Assembly: GCF_030546645.1 (NCBI RefSeq)
Contig: NZ_JAUOTO010000002.1
Location: 124,001 to 188,000 of the forward strand
Length of the DNA stretch: 64,000 nt
Direction: 5' to 3'
Source: Flavitalea plasmicola
GTDB taxonomy: Bacteria > Bacteroidota > Bacteroidia > Chitinophagales > Chitinophagaceae
Shown here: positions 27,172-36,312 of the stretch, in pieces
Position numbering within the stretch: the stretch's first letter is position 1
Layout of the letters: every line of letters starts with the position of its first letter
The notes under the pieces: generated by a model
Seen by the model: the letters and a program-made list of their open reading frames with translations, nothing else
What the model was told of the DNA's origin: nothing
The model's database searches: none
Made by a program: the position numbers and the translations under genes

Positions 27172-28182
27172 CTATTGGTTGAGATAGGTATCCAGCTCGT
27201 CCATCATGTTCTTACTGCCGATGAAGAGAGAGGACCGCTGATGCAGCTCGGTGGGCTGTATATCCAGTATCCGCTGCTTCCCGTTGGTGGCGCGCCCGCC
27301 GGCCACTTCCACGATGAAGGCGAAGGGATTGCATTCGTACAACAGCCGCAGCTTGCCTTTGGGCTTGTCGATGGTAGTGGGGTACATGAAGATGCCGCCC
27401 TTGATCAGGTTGCGATGCACATCGGCCACCATGCTGCCGATGTAACGCTGTGTATAAGGTCCGCCATTGTCCCTGTTCTTTTTCTGACAGGCGTCGATGT
27501 AAGCTTTCACCCTATCCTCGTATTGGAAGAAATTACCGTGGTTGACGGAGTAGACCTTACCGGATTCAGGACATTTGATATCCGGATGGCTGAGGGTGAA
27601 CTCCCCGATGGAAGGGTCCAGCGTAAATCCATTGACGCCCCGGCGGGTGGCATAGACCATCATGGTGGAGGAGCCGTAGACGATGTAGCCGGCGGCCACC
27701 TGCTTGCGGCCGGGCTGGAGGAAGTCTTCTTTCGTGCAGGGCTTGCCTCTTTCACTGACCCGGCGGTAAACGGAGAAGATCGTGCCGATGGAAACATTGA
27801 CGTCGATGTTACCGCTGCCGTCGAGCGGGTCGAAAAGGCAGACGTATTTGGAATTATTACTGATCTCATCGTCGAATACGACAAATTCATCCATCTCCTC
27901 GCTGCCAATGCCTGCGCAGCTGATGCCATGCCTCAATACACCCATGAATTGATTGTTGGCGAAGATGTCCAGCTTTTTTACGTCCTCTCCCTGGACATTG
28001 ATCGTGCCGGCGTCACCCAGGATGTCCACCAACCCCGCCTTATTGACCTCTACATTGACCCTTTTGGCGGCGAGCCCCATGTCACGGAGGAGGTTGCTCA
28101 GTTCGCCCGTGGCGTTGGGGAACATACGTAGCTGCTGGATGGTGAATTCGTCGAGCGTGAGTACTTTCCTGTTCACATTCAT
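27172..28182 (-). CDS. fbp: Class I fructose-1,6-bisphosphatase
   Basis: A 336-aa gluconeogenic phosphatase converting fructose 1,6-bisphosphate to fructose 6-phosphate. Visible are GSEEMDEFVVFDDE (metal-binding acidic region), FDPLDGSGNIDVNVSIGTIF (the DPLDGSS-type motif, here DPLDGSG), GYIVYGSSTMMVYAT, YIGSMVADVHRNLIKGGIFMYP and ECNPFAFIVEVAGG. Length is typical. A heptamer array lies just upstream, in or next to its leader. Confidence 0.95.
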   Translation of the reverse strand: MNVNRKVLTLDEFTIQQLRMFPNATGELSNLLRDMGLAAKRVNVEVNKAGLVDILGDAGTINVQGEDVKKLDIFANNQFMGVLRHGISCAGIGSEEMDEFVVFDDEISNNSKYVCLFDPLDGSGNIDVNVSIGTIFSVYRRVSERGKPCTKEDFLQPGRKQVAAGYIVYGSSTMMVYATRRGVNGFTLDPSIGEFTLSHPDIKCPESGKVYSVNHGNFFQYEDRVKAYIDACQKKNRDNGGPYTQRYIGSMVADVHRNLIKGGIFMYPTTIDKPKGKLRLLYECNPFAFIVEVAGGRATNGKQRILDIQPTELHQRSSLFIGSKNMMDELDTYLNQ

Positions 28183-28196
28183 AGCGCGTTTTTTTT

Positions 28197-28407
28197 AGCT
28201 ACAAGCTGCAAGCTGCAAGCTTTGAGCGGCGAGCTGTGAGCTTTGAGCTGCGAGCTGTGAGCTTTGGGCTTTGAGTTGCAAGCCGGGCGAAGATATATAA
28301 AAAAAATCAGAGCTAAGCTTTGAGCGTTGAACTGCGAGCCGGGCTATTATGTATTACAGACACATAAAAAAAGCCTGGCTTGCGGCTTGCGGCTTGCAGC
28401 TTGCCGC
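28197..28407. repeat. Heptamer array 1 (between fbp and lysC)
   Basis: Plus-strand units of the type YRAGCTG (28197-28286, then 28308-28344) are followed by a short A/T-rich core (TATTATGTATTACAGACACA) and an inverted right arm of GGCTTGC units (28374-28407). The left part lies in the fbp leader and the right arm in the lysC promoter region. A possible fbp -7 box (TATCTTCG, minus strand, 28288-28295) separates the two left segments. Confidence 0.85.
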
Positions 28408-28415
28408 TATCTTTG
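28387..28415 (+). promoter_or_regulatory. Promoter of aspartate kinase, overlapping a heptamer array
   Basis: TATCTTTG (28408-28415) is an exact -7 box. A TTG (28387-28389) lies 18 nt upstream and is itself part of the right-arm GGCTTGC repeats, which put a TTG every seven bases. Transcription would begin near 28420, which makes the ATG at 28442 the sensible start of translation. Confidence 0.65.
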
Positions 28416-28441
28416 CACCCATGATGAATTACGAAGTAATC

Positions 28442-29737
28442 ATGAACACCACTAAAAAGACAAATAATTCCGTGAATAAAGTTTTCAAATTCGGTGGCGC
28501 CAGCGCAGCCAGCATCGAAAGGATCCAAAAGTTGCCCGGTATCCTGCGTTCCTACAGCGAGGACAATATACTGGTGGTCATATCTGCGATGGGAAAGACC
28601 ACCAATGCGCTGGAAAAAGTAGTGGAAGCCTTTTATGGCGGACATCGTGAAGAAGCGTTACAACTCTTTCAGCAGGTGAAGGACAGTCATCTTACGACGG
28701 CCAAATACCTGCTGGTGAGCAACTACCTGGCCGCCGAGGCGCAGCTGAAGGATTTTTTTACGGAGGTGGAGTGGCTGCTGCATGACAAGCCGGTGCGGGA
28801 TTACGACTATTATTATGACCAGGTGGTCTGTGTGGGCGAACTGCTGTCCACCTCCATCATCAGCGCCTACCTGGCGGAATCTGGCATCGACAACCAATGG
28901 GTCGATGTACGGGATATCTTTCGCACCGACGATAATTTCCGGGATGCGGCCATCGACTGGGCTTTTACGCAATCAAGGGTGCAGACGGAAGTGCTGCCCC
29001 TGTTCAATGAGACCCGGCTGGTGATCACGCAGGGATTCATCGGGTCGACGTCGGAGAACGAGAGCACTACCCTGGGAAGGGAAGGCAGCGACTATACGGC
29101 GGCCGTCTTTGCCAATATGCTGGATGCCGAAAGCCAGACCATCTGGAAGGATGTGGAGGGGGTAATGAACGCGGACCCCAAGGAATTCCCCGATGCGCAG
29201 CTCATCGGCGAGCTGGGATATGACGAGGTGATCGAGATGGCTTATTACGGCGCCCAGGTGATCCACCCAAAGACCATCAAGCCTTTGCAGAATAAAGGCA
29301 TCCCGCTGTATGTAAAATGTTTTCTCAACCCCGCGCTGCCGGGCACCGTCATCAATAGCCATACGGCGAAAGGCCTCCCCCCCATCATTGTCCTCAAACA
29401 GGGGCAGGTGCTGGTACACCTGCATTCGAAGGATTTTTCATTCGTGGGAGAGAAAGGGACGGCGGCGCTTTACCAATTGTTCGAGGAGCTGCGTATCAAG
29501 CCCAACCTGATGCAAAGCGGCGCGGTCAGCCTGCAGGTCTGCCTGGACGACCGTGCCGACAAGATCGAGAAGCTGGCGTTGACGGCGGCAGATCTCTTCG
29601 ATGTACAACTGGAGAAAGGGCTGACGCTGCTGACGATCCGGCATTACAATGCGGAGGTGCTGGAGAGACTGACAGCGGGAAAAACGGCGGTGTTGCGGCA
29701 ACAGACGCCGGAAACGGTGCAGGTGCTGATGCGCTGA
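28442..29737 (+). CDS. lysC: Aspartate kinase
   Basis: A 431-aa aspartokinase phosphorylating aspartate, the first step to lysine, threonine and methionine. Motifs: VFKFGGASAASIERIQ at the N-terminus, VVISAMGKTTNALEK, FIGSTSENESTTLGREGSDY (the substrate and catalytic loop), then ACT regulatory domains after about residue 300 beginning with VLVHLHSKDFSF. There is no homoserine dehydrogenase part. In-frame ATGs at 28421 and 28424 would be almost leaderless given the promoter at 28408; a longer frame from 28349 would translate the repeat array and is rejected. Confidence 0.93.
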   Translation: MNTTKKTNNSVNKVFKFGGASAASIERIQKLPGILRSYSEDNILVVISAMGKTTNALEKVVEAFYGGHREEALQLFQQVKDSHLTTAKYLLVSNYLAAEAQLKDFFTEVEWLLHDKPVRDYDYYYDQVVCVGELLSTSIISAYLAESGIDNQWVDVRDIFRTDDNFRDAAIDWAFTQSRVQTEVLPLFNETRLVITQGFIGSTSENESTTLGREGSDYTAAVFANMLDAESQTIWKDVEGVMNADPKEFPDAQLIGELGYDEVIEMAYYGAQVIHPKTIKPLQNKGIPLYVKCFLNPALPGTVINSHTAKGLPPIIVLKQGQVLVHLHSKDFSFVGEKGTAALYQLFEELRIKPNLMQSGAVSLQVCLDDRADKIEKLALTAADLFDVQLEKGLTLLTIRHYNAEVLERLTAGKTAVLRQQTPETVQVLMR

Positions 29738-29769
29738 TGCAGCTTAATCGCGGGAGACCGGCGGCGGGG

Positions 29770-30999
29770 CTAATCCGCCCCGATCATGATGGTTTGTTTG
29801 AGGCGGATCGCCACATTCTTCCCCGAGCGGCTGGCCGGGGACCATTGCGGCATGGCGAGGAAGGCATCCTCTATCTTTTCATTTATATTTTCGTTGCCAC
29901 CACGGATCACTTTTGCGTAGACGGGCTTGCCTTCGGAATCGATGACATATTCCACCATGACGAATGTCTTTGTCTGGCCTTCATCGAGGTCTTTGAGACC
30001 ATCCTTGCTCAGCCTGTTGAGAAAATCCTGGAAAGCGCCGTTGCCTCCGGGATACAAGGGCAGCTTGTCCACCACCTTGGCCAGATCGTCCTCTTTAACG
30101 GGGCTGATCCTTTGCGGACGGGGGGCGCGCGTTGACTGCGCCTTTTTCTGGGATTCCACGGGCCTCGCGTTCGCGATCTTTACTTCCGCCTCGGGCGCTA
30201 CTTCTTCCGTCACATATTCGCCCTTGCCGTTGACCATGACAAACGGCACTTCCCGGTATTTTTCAAAATAGTAGAAAGCGCTGCGCATGCTTTTGGCGAA
30301 GGGGGTATATTCCGCAAAGGTCTGCAGGTATTTATTGAGATAGTCGACGCTGCGGGCATTGTTGAAATTCACGGGGAAGATATGCACAGGAATAAAGTCC
30401 TCTCCCATGTCCTTCGCATGAGCCGCCAGGATGTAGAGCTCCTCTATCTGGGCGTCAGTGATCGGGATGCAGCCCGTGGTGACACAGCTGCCGTGGATGT
30501 AGATGTCCCCGCCCGGCTGACTGGAATCGCTGAGGATCCTGTCGGAAGCGTTGGGGTAATTGAGGCCCAGGGACAAGTGATATTCGCTACGCGGCTTGAA
30601 CTCGTTGATATAGTAAAAACCTTCCGGCACCTGGTAGTCGCCTGCCATCCGCTTGGGACCGAGGGTTCCCGCCAGCGCGCATACTTTGTAAGATTTGAAC
30701 AGCTTGTATTTTTCATCCCGGGTATTCTTTACCCAAACTTCCAGCTGGCTGTCATATTTGAATGACCGGATGTATACGTACCTGGCCGGCCAGGAAAGGT
30801 TCTTTTCCCTGAATTGCTTCATCAACGTGTCTTCCTTGCGATTGAGCAGCTCGCTGATCTTGGGGATGGAACGTTGATAATCGATGAAATGGATGGTAGA
30901 TACCGAGGTCTGGGCGGATACGCGGTCCTGGACAGAAAAAAGAAATATTCCCATCAACGACGCGATGCAATGGCTGACTATTCTGGTCTTTTTCAACAT
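29770..30999 (-). CDS. L,D-transpeptidase (YafK-like) fused to a TonB C-terminal domain
   Basis: A 409-aa protein: signal peptide (to about residue 29, VSAQ), YkuD catalytic domain with the HG...GC motif GDIYIHGSCVTTGCIPI (His169, Cys177), a charged Pro/Arg linker, then a C-terminal domain that begins YPGGNGAFQDFLNRLSK and ends FLAMPQWSPASRSGK, typical of Bacteroidota TonB_C modules. The first half would cross-link peptidoglycan or attach protein to it; the TonB_C part may bind an outer-membrane partner. Start 30999 is used, because the earlier frame at 31056 begins inside the hppD terminator. Confidence 0.83.
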   Translation of the reverse strand: MLKKTRIVSHCIASLMGIFLFSVQDRVSAQTSVSTIHFIDYQRSIPKISELLNRKEDTLMKQFREKNLSWPARYVYIRSFKYDSQLEVWVKNTRDEKYKLFKSYKVCALAGTLGPKRMAGDYQVPEGFYYINEFKPRSEYHLSLGLNYPNASDRILSDSSQPGGDIYIHGSCVTTGCIPITDAQIEELYILAAHAKDMGEDFIPVHIFPVNFNNARSVDYLNKYLQTFAEYTPFAKSMRSAFYYFEKYREVPFVMVNGKGEYVTEEVAPEAEVKIANARPVESQKKAQSTRAPRPQRISPVKEDDLAKVVDKLPLYPGGNGAFQDFLNRLSKDGLKDLDEGQTKTFVMVEYVIDSEGKPVYAKVIRGGNENINEKIEDAFLAMPQWSPASRSGKNVAIRLKQTIMIGAD

Positions 31000-31020
31000 G
31001 ATAGAAATAGGGTACCATAA

Positions 31021-31060
31021 ATAAACAAAAAACCTGCCATATATACTAATATGCACAGGT
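31021..31060 (-). terminator. Rho-independent terminator of hppD
   Basis: On the minus strand ACCTG (31056-31060) pairs with CAGGT (31032-31036); CATAT/ATATG can extend the stem inside. A T-rich tract (TTTTTTGTTTATT) follows directly. It lies 39 nt after the hppD stop codon. Confidence 0.65.
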
Positions 31061-31098
31061 CTTTATAACTAAAAATTGGCTTTTATATAGAGGTTTCC

Positions 31099-32232
31099 CT
31101 AAAGGTTGCCCCTGGCGGACTGCTCGCGCTCTATCGCCTCGAAAAGGGCCTTAAAATTACCTTTCCCAAAGCTTTGAGCCCCTTTTCGTTGAATGATCTC
31201 GAAAAAGAGTGTGGGGCGGTCCTCCACAGGCTTGGTAAAAATCTGTAATAAGTAGCCTTCGTCGTCCCTGTCCACGAGGATGCCCAATTCTTTCAGGGGC
31301 TGGACGTCTTCGTCGATGGTCCCTACCCGGCTAAGCAGGTCGTCATAATAAGAGGATGGCACCTGGAGGAATTCCACTCCCCTATCCCTCAGTTGGGTGA
31401 CGGTGTCCACGATGTTCGGGGTGGCAAGGGCCACATGCTGCACGCCTTCCCCTCTGTAGAAATCCAGGTATTCTTCTATCTGTGATTTTTTCTTGCCTTC
31501 GGCCGGCTCGTTGATGGGGAATTTCACATAGCCATTGCCGTTGCTCATTACTTTACTCATCAGGGCCGAATATTCCGTGGAAATATCGTTGTCGTCGAAA
31601 GACAGGATGTTGCGGAAGCCCATCACCTCCTCGTAAAATTTTACCCAGCGGTCCATCTGGTGCCAGCCCACATTGCCTACGCAATGATCTACATATTGCA
31701 GGCCTGTGGAAGGGGGATTATAAGCTGTCTTCCACTCTGAAAAGCCGGGCATGAAAGGCCCACTGTAATTATTCCTTTCCACGAAAAGATGAATGGTATC
31801 CCCATAGGTATGGATACCGCTGAGGACGACTTCCCCCCATTTATCGGTCAGAATAGTAGGTTCCATGGCGCTTTTGCCCCCCCGGGCCGTGGTCTCGTTC
31901 CATGCGCTGGCGGCATTGTCCACGCGAAGGGCCAATATATTGACGCCGTCGCCATGGACCTGCACATGCTGTGCGATGGGATGATTGGGATGAAGGGCCG
32001 TGGTGAAGACGAAGGTCAGCTTGTTTTGCCGGACGACGTAGCTCACTTTGTCCTTACTGCCTGTTTCGGGGCCGGAATAGGCCAGGGATTGGAAACCGAA
32101 GGCTGACTTATAAAAATGGGCCGCCTGTTTGGCGTTGCCCACATAAAATTCCACATAATCCGTGCCCTGCAGCGGCAGGAAATCGGCGCCGGAGTCCGGC
32201 TTGCGCGTGGTGGCTGCTGGTGAAGTTGACAT
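31099..32232 (-). CDS. hppD: 4-hydroxyphenylpyruvate dioxygenase
   Basis: A 377-aa non-haem iron enzyme converting 4-hydroxyphenylpyruvate to homogentisate in tyrosine breakdown. It has two vicinal-oxygen-chelate modules. The iron ligands are the His in YVDHCVGNV, the His in GVQHVALAT and the Glu in RPTLFFEIIQRKG; GKGNFKALFEAIEREQ is the usual C-terminal lid. The ATG at 32232 is preferred over an earlier in-frame start at 32277 that falls in the repeat array. No other tyrosine-degradation gene is in the window. Confidence 0.94.
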   Translation of the reverse strand: MSTSPAATTRKPDSGADFLPLQGTDYVEFYVGNAKQAAHFYKSAFGFQSLAYSGPETGSKDKVSYVVRQNKLTFVFTTALHPNHPIAQHVQVHGDGVNILALRVDNAASAWNETTARGGKSAMEPTILTDKWGEVVLSGIHTYGDTIHLFVERNNYSGPFMPGFSEWKTAYNPPSTGLQYVDHCVGNVGWHQMDRWVKFYEEVMGFRNILSFDDNDISTEYSALMSKVMSNGNGYVKFPINEPAEGKKKSQIEEYLDFYRGEGVQHVALATPNIVDTVTQLRDRGVEFLQVPSSYYDDLLSRVGTIDEDVQPLKELGILVDRDDEGYLLQIFTKPVEDRPTLFFEIIQRKGAQSFGKGNFKALFEAIEREQSARGNL

Positions 32233-32261
32233 ACACTTAATTTTTTGAAAGGCAATTAATA

Positions 32262-32406
32262 AAGCTGCAAGCGACAAGCCTCAAGCTGCGAGCTTAGATT
32301 TTTTAGGGGTTGGGGGGATTTTGAGCTGCAAGCGACAAGCTGCAAGCTTCAAGTGAGGCTTAAATAAGTCAGGCTTGTAGCTAATAGCTTGAAGCTTGGG
32401 GCTGCT
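32262..32406. repeat. Heptamer array 2 (between hppD and purK)
   Basis: Units such as CAAGCTG and CGAGCTT occur at 32262-32296 and 32322-32354, interrupted by a T/G-rich stretch. The core GTGAGGCTTAAATAAGTCAG matches the cores of arrays 3 and 5, and the inverted right arm (CTTGTAGC, TAGCTTGAAGCTTG) runs to about 32400. The following 150 nt to purK hold no gene I can see. Confidence 0.85.
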
Positions 32407-32559
32407 TCAGGCGTCCATGGCCAGCGCTTCCATCAGGAGGAAGTAATGCAAACGCTTGTCGTCGAAAATTTTATGGATATAGTCGGGCCGCATATGATTT
32501 AAGTTGCTAAGATAGTTTTTATTTTGGTAAAAGCTATATCTTCGGCTCAAATAACCAGC

Positions 32560-33684
32560 ATGTTACGAGTAGGAATTTTAGGAGGCGGTCAGCTAGGAAG
32601 GATGCTATTGCAGGCAGCGGCGAATTATCCGGTGGAAACCTATGTCTTGGAAAATGACGAAGCATGTCCTGCGGCACTGCTGTGCCGTCATTTTGTAAAA
32701 GGTGATATCCGGAATTTCGATGACGTATATAATTTCGGAAAAGGGCTGGATGCATTGACCATTGAAATAGAATCCGTCAATGAAGATGCCCTGGAGAAGC
32801 TGGAAGCGGAAGGCGTGAAAGTCTATCCCAGGACGGCGGCATTGCGTACGATCAAGAATAAGATCACCCAAAAACAATTCTATTCCGGCAACGGCATTCC
32901 CACTGCCGAATACCTGGTGACGGAGAACCTGAATGACCTGCGGAGCAAAGACCATTTCCTTCCGGCCGTGCATAAGATCGGCCAGGGGGGCTATGACGGT
33001 CGTGGCGTGCAGCTGATGCACAAAAAAGAAGACCTTGAAAAAGGGTTTGATGCCCCGGGCGTATTGGAAAAGATGGTGAATGTGGACAAGGAGATCGCCA
33101 TGCTGGTGGCCATCGGCGGAAAAGGCGAGACGGTGGTCTACCCTCCCGTGGATATGGTATTCGACAACCGGCTGAACCTGCTGGATTACCAGATCAGCCC
33201 GGCTGACCTGCAGCAACAGACATTATGGAAGATAGAGGCCATCGCCATGCGGGTGGTGAAAGAATTGAAAAGCCCCGGCATTTTCGCCGTAGAGCTCTTC
33301 GTCAACAGGGGCGGGGATGTCTTTGTCAACGAGACGGCGCCCCGGGTGCATAACAGCGGGCATCATACCATTGAAGGCAACTACAGCTCCCAGTTCGATA
33401 TGTTGTGGCGCATCATCCTGGGCTATCCCCTGGGCAATACGGATGCCATCCTGCCTGCGGCTATTGTCAATTTATTAGGCGAAGAAGGGCATAGCGGCGA
33501 AGCGCACTATGAAGGACTGGACGAAGTGCTGCAAATGGATAATGCGTTCGTGCATATCTACGGCAAGCGGGAGACCAGGCCTGGCAGGAAGATGGGGCAT
33601 GTCACCATTCTCAGTAAGGAAAAGCACGACCTGGTGTACAAGGCGCATAAGATCAAGAACACATTGAAAGTCGTTTCTAAATAG
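32560..33684 (+). CDS. purK: N5-carboxyaminoimidazole ribonucleotide synthase
   Basis: A 374-aa ATP-grasp enzyme that carboxylates AIR in purine synthesis. It shows the PurK start [54 protein letters not shown], and the metal and ATP residues in [20 protein letters not shown] with [11 protein letters not shown]. The ATG at 32560 sits at the conserved N-terminus; the longer frame adds an unconserved leader. purE follows after 5 nt, completing the two-step PurK-PurE route. Confidence 0.96.
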   Translation: MLRVGILGGGQLGRMLLQAAANYPVETYVLENDEACPAALLCRHFVKGDIRNFDDVYNFGKGLDALTIEIESVNEDALEKLEAEGVKVYPRTAALRTIKNKITQKQFYSGNGIPTAEYLVTENLNDLRSKDHFLPAVHKIGQGGYDGRGVQLMHKKEDLEKGFDAPGVLEKMVNVDKEIAMLVAIGGKGETVVYPPVDMVFDNRLNLLDYQISPADLQQQTLWKIEAIAMRVVKELKSPGIFAVELFVNRGGDVFVNETAPRVHNSGHHTIEGNYSSQFDMLWRIILGYPLGNTDAILPAAIVNLLGEEGHSGEAHYEGLDEVLQMDNAFVHIYGKRETRPGRKMGHVTILSKEKHDLVYKAHKIKNTLKVVSK

Positions 33685-33689
33685 TCAGC

Positions 33690-34205
33690 ATGTATAAGAT
33701 AATGGTTGGTATCATCATGGGCAGTGACAGTGATCTTCCCGTCATGCAGGCGGCGGCCGACGTGCTGAAGGAATTCGACATCCCTTTCGAGCTCACGGTG
33801 GTGTCCGCGCACCGCACTCCCCAGCGGATGGTGGATTATGCCAGTAAGGCCGAGGGGCGGGGATTGAAGGTCATCATTGCGGGTGCGGGCGGCGCCGCTC
33901 ATTTGCCGGGCATGGTGGCGTCCATTACTTCCCTGCCTGTGATCGGCGTACCTATCAAGTCATCCAACTCTATCGACGGATGGGATTCCGTGCTGTCCAT
34001 CTTACAGATGCCGGGTGGTATTCCGGTGGCGACGGTAGCGCTGAACGGCGCAAAGAATGCAGGGATCCTGGCGGCTTCTATCCTGGGCGCCTTCGATCCG
34101 CTGATAGGCGTTAAGGTGGCGGCTTTTAAAAGCAAGATGGAGAAGGACGTTCTCAGGAAAGTCGATCTGCTGAAAAGGGCTGGTTGGGCGAATGGGTTCG
34201 ACTAA
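33690..34205 (+). CDS. purE: N5-carboxyaminoimidazole ribonucleotide mutase
   Basis: A 171-aa class I PurE, moving the carboxyl group of N5-CAIR to give CAIR. Signature motifs: [41 protein letters not shown] and [19 protein letters not shown]. It forms a tight pair with purK. Its 3' end overlaps the convergent lytic transglycosylase gene by 4 nt. Confidence 0.97.
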   Translation: MYKIMVGIIMGSDSDLPVMQAAADVLKEFDIPFELTVVSAHRTPQRMVDYASKAEGRGLKVIIAGAGGAAHLPGMVASITSLPVIGVPIKSSNSIDGWDSVLSILQMPGGIPVATVALNGAKNAGILAASILGAFDPLIGVKVAAFKSKMEKDVLRKVDLLKRAGWANGFD

Positions 34206-34861
34206 AGCATCGCCACGCTGCTGATCCCTTCAAAGTAATAATGCGAAGCGATAAACCGCTTTACGTGCCCCCTGCTCTCGGCAGGGAGATATTTTTCCAG
34301 GGTCCAGAAATCACGGCTGCCGGATCTGTGGATGGCGCGATAAACAGGAGCGGGTCCTCCGTTGTAAGCGGCCAGGACGAGGTACCAGTCGCCGAACTCA
34401 CTGTACAGGTCTTTTAAATATTTTGCCGCGGCAACTGTGCTTTTATAATAATGCGTGCGTTCATCGTGCAGGGAATCTATCTTTAATCCCAGCTGCATAG
34501 CGGTGGCAGGCATGAACTGCCAGGGGCCTTTTGCACCGACGCGGGAGACTGCCGTAGTTTTCAGATCGGATTCTATCACTGCCAGGTATTTCATTTCCTT
34601 TGGCAGGCCATAGCGGCTGAATACCGAATCGATCAGCCTGAAGGGGCGGGCGCTCCTTTGTTTTACGGCGGCAAGGGCCTCCCAATTCTCCTGGATATAA
34701 TGATTGACGAACTGACGAACGTGGATGTTCAGGACGATGCCTGTCTTTTCCGCGTCGTTGTCCTTATTAGCAATGACGGGCTTATTATCGATGGTGCTGC
34801 CGGAAAGAACGGCGATCGATAAAAAGAGCATACACCTGTAGAATTTTGCGCGTGTCAACAT
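34202..34861 (-). CDS. Lytic transglycosylase (SLT domain)
   Basis: A 219-aa secreted enzyme that cleaves peptidoglycan glycan strands. After an N-terminal signal or anchor segment ([15 protein letters not shown]), the SLT domain shows the catalytic Glu in [20 protein letters not shown], then [14 protein letters not shown] and [15 protein letters not shown]. It lacks LysM domains, unlike full MltD. Convergent with purE. Confidence 0.88.
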   Translation of the reverse strand: MLTRAKFYRCMLFLSIAVLSGSTIDNKPVIANKDNDAEKTGIVLNIHVRQFVNHYIQENWEALAAVKQRSARPFRLIDSVFSRYGLPKEMKYLAVIESDLKTTAVSRVGAKGPWQFMPATAMQLGLKIDSLHDERTHYYKSTVAAAKYLKDLYSEFGDWYLVLAAYNGGPAPVYRAIHRSGSRDFWTLEKYLPAESRGHVKRFIASHYYFEGISSVAML

Positions 34862-34943
34862 GTTAATAGTTTTCAGGTACGATGTAATCCGCCGGGTAAT
34901 TCCAATCGGGGTGCCAGATTATAAATACATGAAAACTATAAGC

Positions 34944-35276
34944 TTACAGGGTATGGGAAGGTTCGATCCTTTCCCAATTATGGACAAAATGCTCCCTGGT
35001 GGAGAGATTCTCCACCACCAGGGTACAGGATGAAAAGGGCAGCTGTCTGACCACCGCCTCTATATCGGCGACGATATCGTCAGGATCATCCGTATCGAGT
35101 ATGATGGAAAAGCTCATGTTAGGATTTTCTTCCGTTGGCCCGTCCTGCACCATCCTGGATGGGTTGAAACATTGCCATAAATAATCGCTCCTTCTTTTCG
35201 ACATTATTTCGATCGCAGCATCGACCTTCTCACGCAAAAAGCTGATATAGCCAAAAAATACCCTGTTGTTGCTCAT
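34944..35276 (-). CDS. Hypothetical protein (110 aa)
   Basis: A soluble 110-aa protein with no signal peptide or membrane helix. It starts MSNNRVFFGYISFLREKVD and carries an acidic patch LDTDDPDDIVADIEAVV. I do not recognise a family. It could be a small alpha/beta protein of ferredoxin-like layout, but this is a guess from strand-helix alternation. It is on the same strand as the lytic transglycosylase, 82 nt upstream of that gene. Confidence 0.6.
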   Translation of the reverse strand: MSNNRVFFGYISFLREKVDAAIEIMSKRRSDYLWQCFNPSRMVQDGPTEENPNMSFSIILDTDDPDDIVADIEAVVRQLPFSSCTLVVENLSTREHFVHNWERIEPSHTL

Positions 35277-35484
35277 TTTTTAATGTGGATACTGATTATC
35301 AATTTCTAAGTATCTTCCCCGGCGAGATGCATTCCGGTAAGACCCATAGCTGCATGGTTTATGGAAGGTAAGATCGGGAAAGTTTTTTGTGTGCCAGAGG
35401 GCCACAAGCTATCATAATAAATGAATAACGCCAAAAAATAGTCTTTGCAAATTTTGTTTTAAATTGTATCCTCAATAAATCACC

Positions 35485-36291
35485 ATGAGAATGATCCAAA
35501 TTGCTTGTCCTTCTGCAACAAGAGTATTGATACTTTCCGCTATGGGTTTTTTTGCCGGTGTTACGGCTGTACGTGCCCAGGCCGATTCGCTGGACGATCA
35601 TAAGCTGACAGAAATATACAGCCCGGTACCGCCCGTGGTGACGCCCGGCGCACAGGCGGGGGACGCGCCTTCCGATGCGGTCGTCCTTTTTGATGGTAAG
35701 AACCTGGACAAATGGGTGATGGTGAGCGATGGCAGCGCCGCGAAGTGGATCGTCGACAACGGCGTGATGACCGTGAATAAAAAAGTGGGCAATATCCAGA
35801 CTAAAGAATCTTTTTCCAACTACCAGCTGCACATTGAATACAGGATCCCGGCCAACATCACCGGATCTGACCAGGCCAGGGGCAACAGCGGTATTTTCCT
35901 CGCCAGCACGGGCAAGGGCGATGACGGCTATGAGCTGCAGGTATTGGACAATTACAACAACAAGACCTATGTCAACGGGCAGGTAGGCAGCATTTACAAG
36001 CAAGCCGTTCCGCTGGCCAATGCCTGCCGCAAGCCGGGCGAATGGCAGACCTATGACATCATCTGGACGGCGCCTGTATTCCATACGGACGGCTCGTTGG
36101 CGTCTCCCGCGAAGGTAACGGTGCTGCACAATGGCGTGCTGGTGGAAAATGATTTTGAGCTGAAAGGTCAGACGCGCTATCGCGGCAAACCATATTACAA
36201 GGCGCATGGCCCCTCTCCTATCAAATTGCAGGCGCATGGCGATCCCAGCGAGCCCATCAGCTACCGCAATATCTGGATCAGGCCATTGTAA
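35485..36291 (+). CDS. Secreted DUF1080 protein (3-keto-disaccharide hydrolase-like)
   Basis: A 268-aa protein with a signal peptide ending near VRAQA and a DUF1080 jelly-roll domain: VVLFDGKNLDKWVMVSDG, YQLHIEYRIPANITG, RGNSGIFLASTG, DGYELQVLDNYNNKTYVNGQ, and SYRNIWIRPL at the C-terminus. DUF1080 proteins are concanavalin-like and some hydrolyse 3-keto-glycosides. It probably acts in the periplasm. It is convergent with the GH9 gene next to it, which suits a role in polysaccharide use. Confidence 0.88.
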   Translation: MRMIQIACPSATRVLILSAMGFFAGVTAVRAQADSLDDHKLTEIYSPVPPVVTPGAQAGDAPSDAVVLFDGKNLDKWVMVSDGSAAKWIVDNGVMTVNKKVGNIQTKESFSNYQLHIEYRIPANITGSDQARGNSGIFLASTGKGDDGYELQVLDNYNNKTYVNGQVGSIYKQAVPLANACRKPGEWQTYDIIWTAPVFHTDGSLASPAKVTVLHNGVLVENDFELKGQTRYRGKPYYKAHGPSPIKLQAHGDPSEPISYRNIWIRPL

Positions 36292-36312
36292 TACTTCATT
36301 TACAGAATGGGT

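Noticed and set aside
27079-28131. A 350-codon plus-strand frame
   Set aside because: Antisense to fbp; no coherent domain.
28349-28441. An N-terminal extension of aspartate kinase
   Set aside because: It would translate the repeat arm and lies upstream of the likely promoter box at 28408.
35359-36237. A 292-codon minus-strand frame
   Set aside because: It is antisense to the DUF1080 gene, which has a signal peptide and clear family motifs; long shadow frames are common at this base composition.
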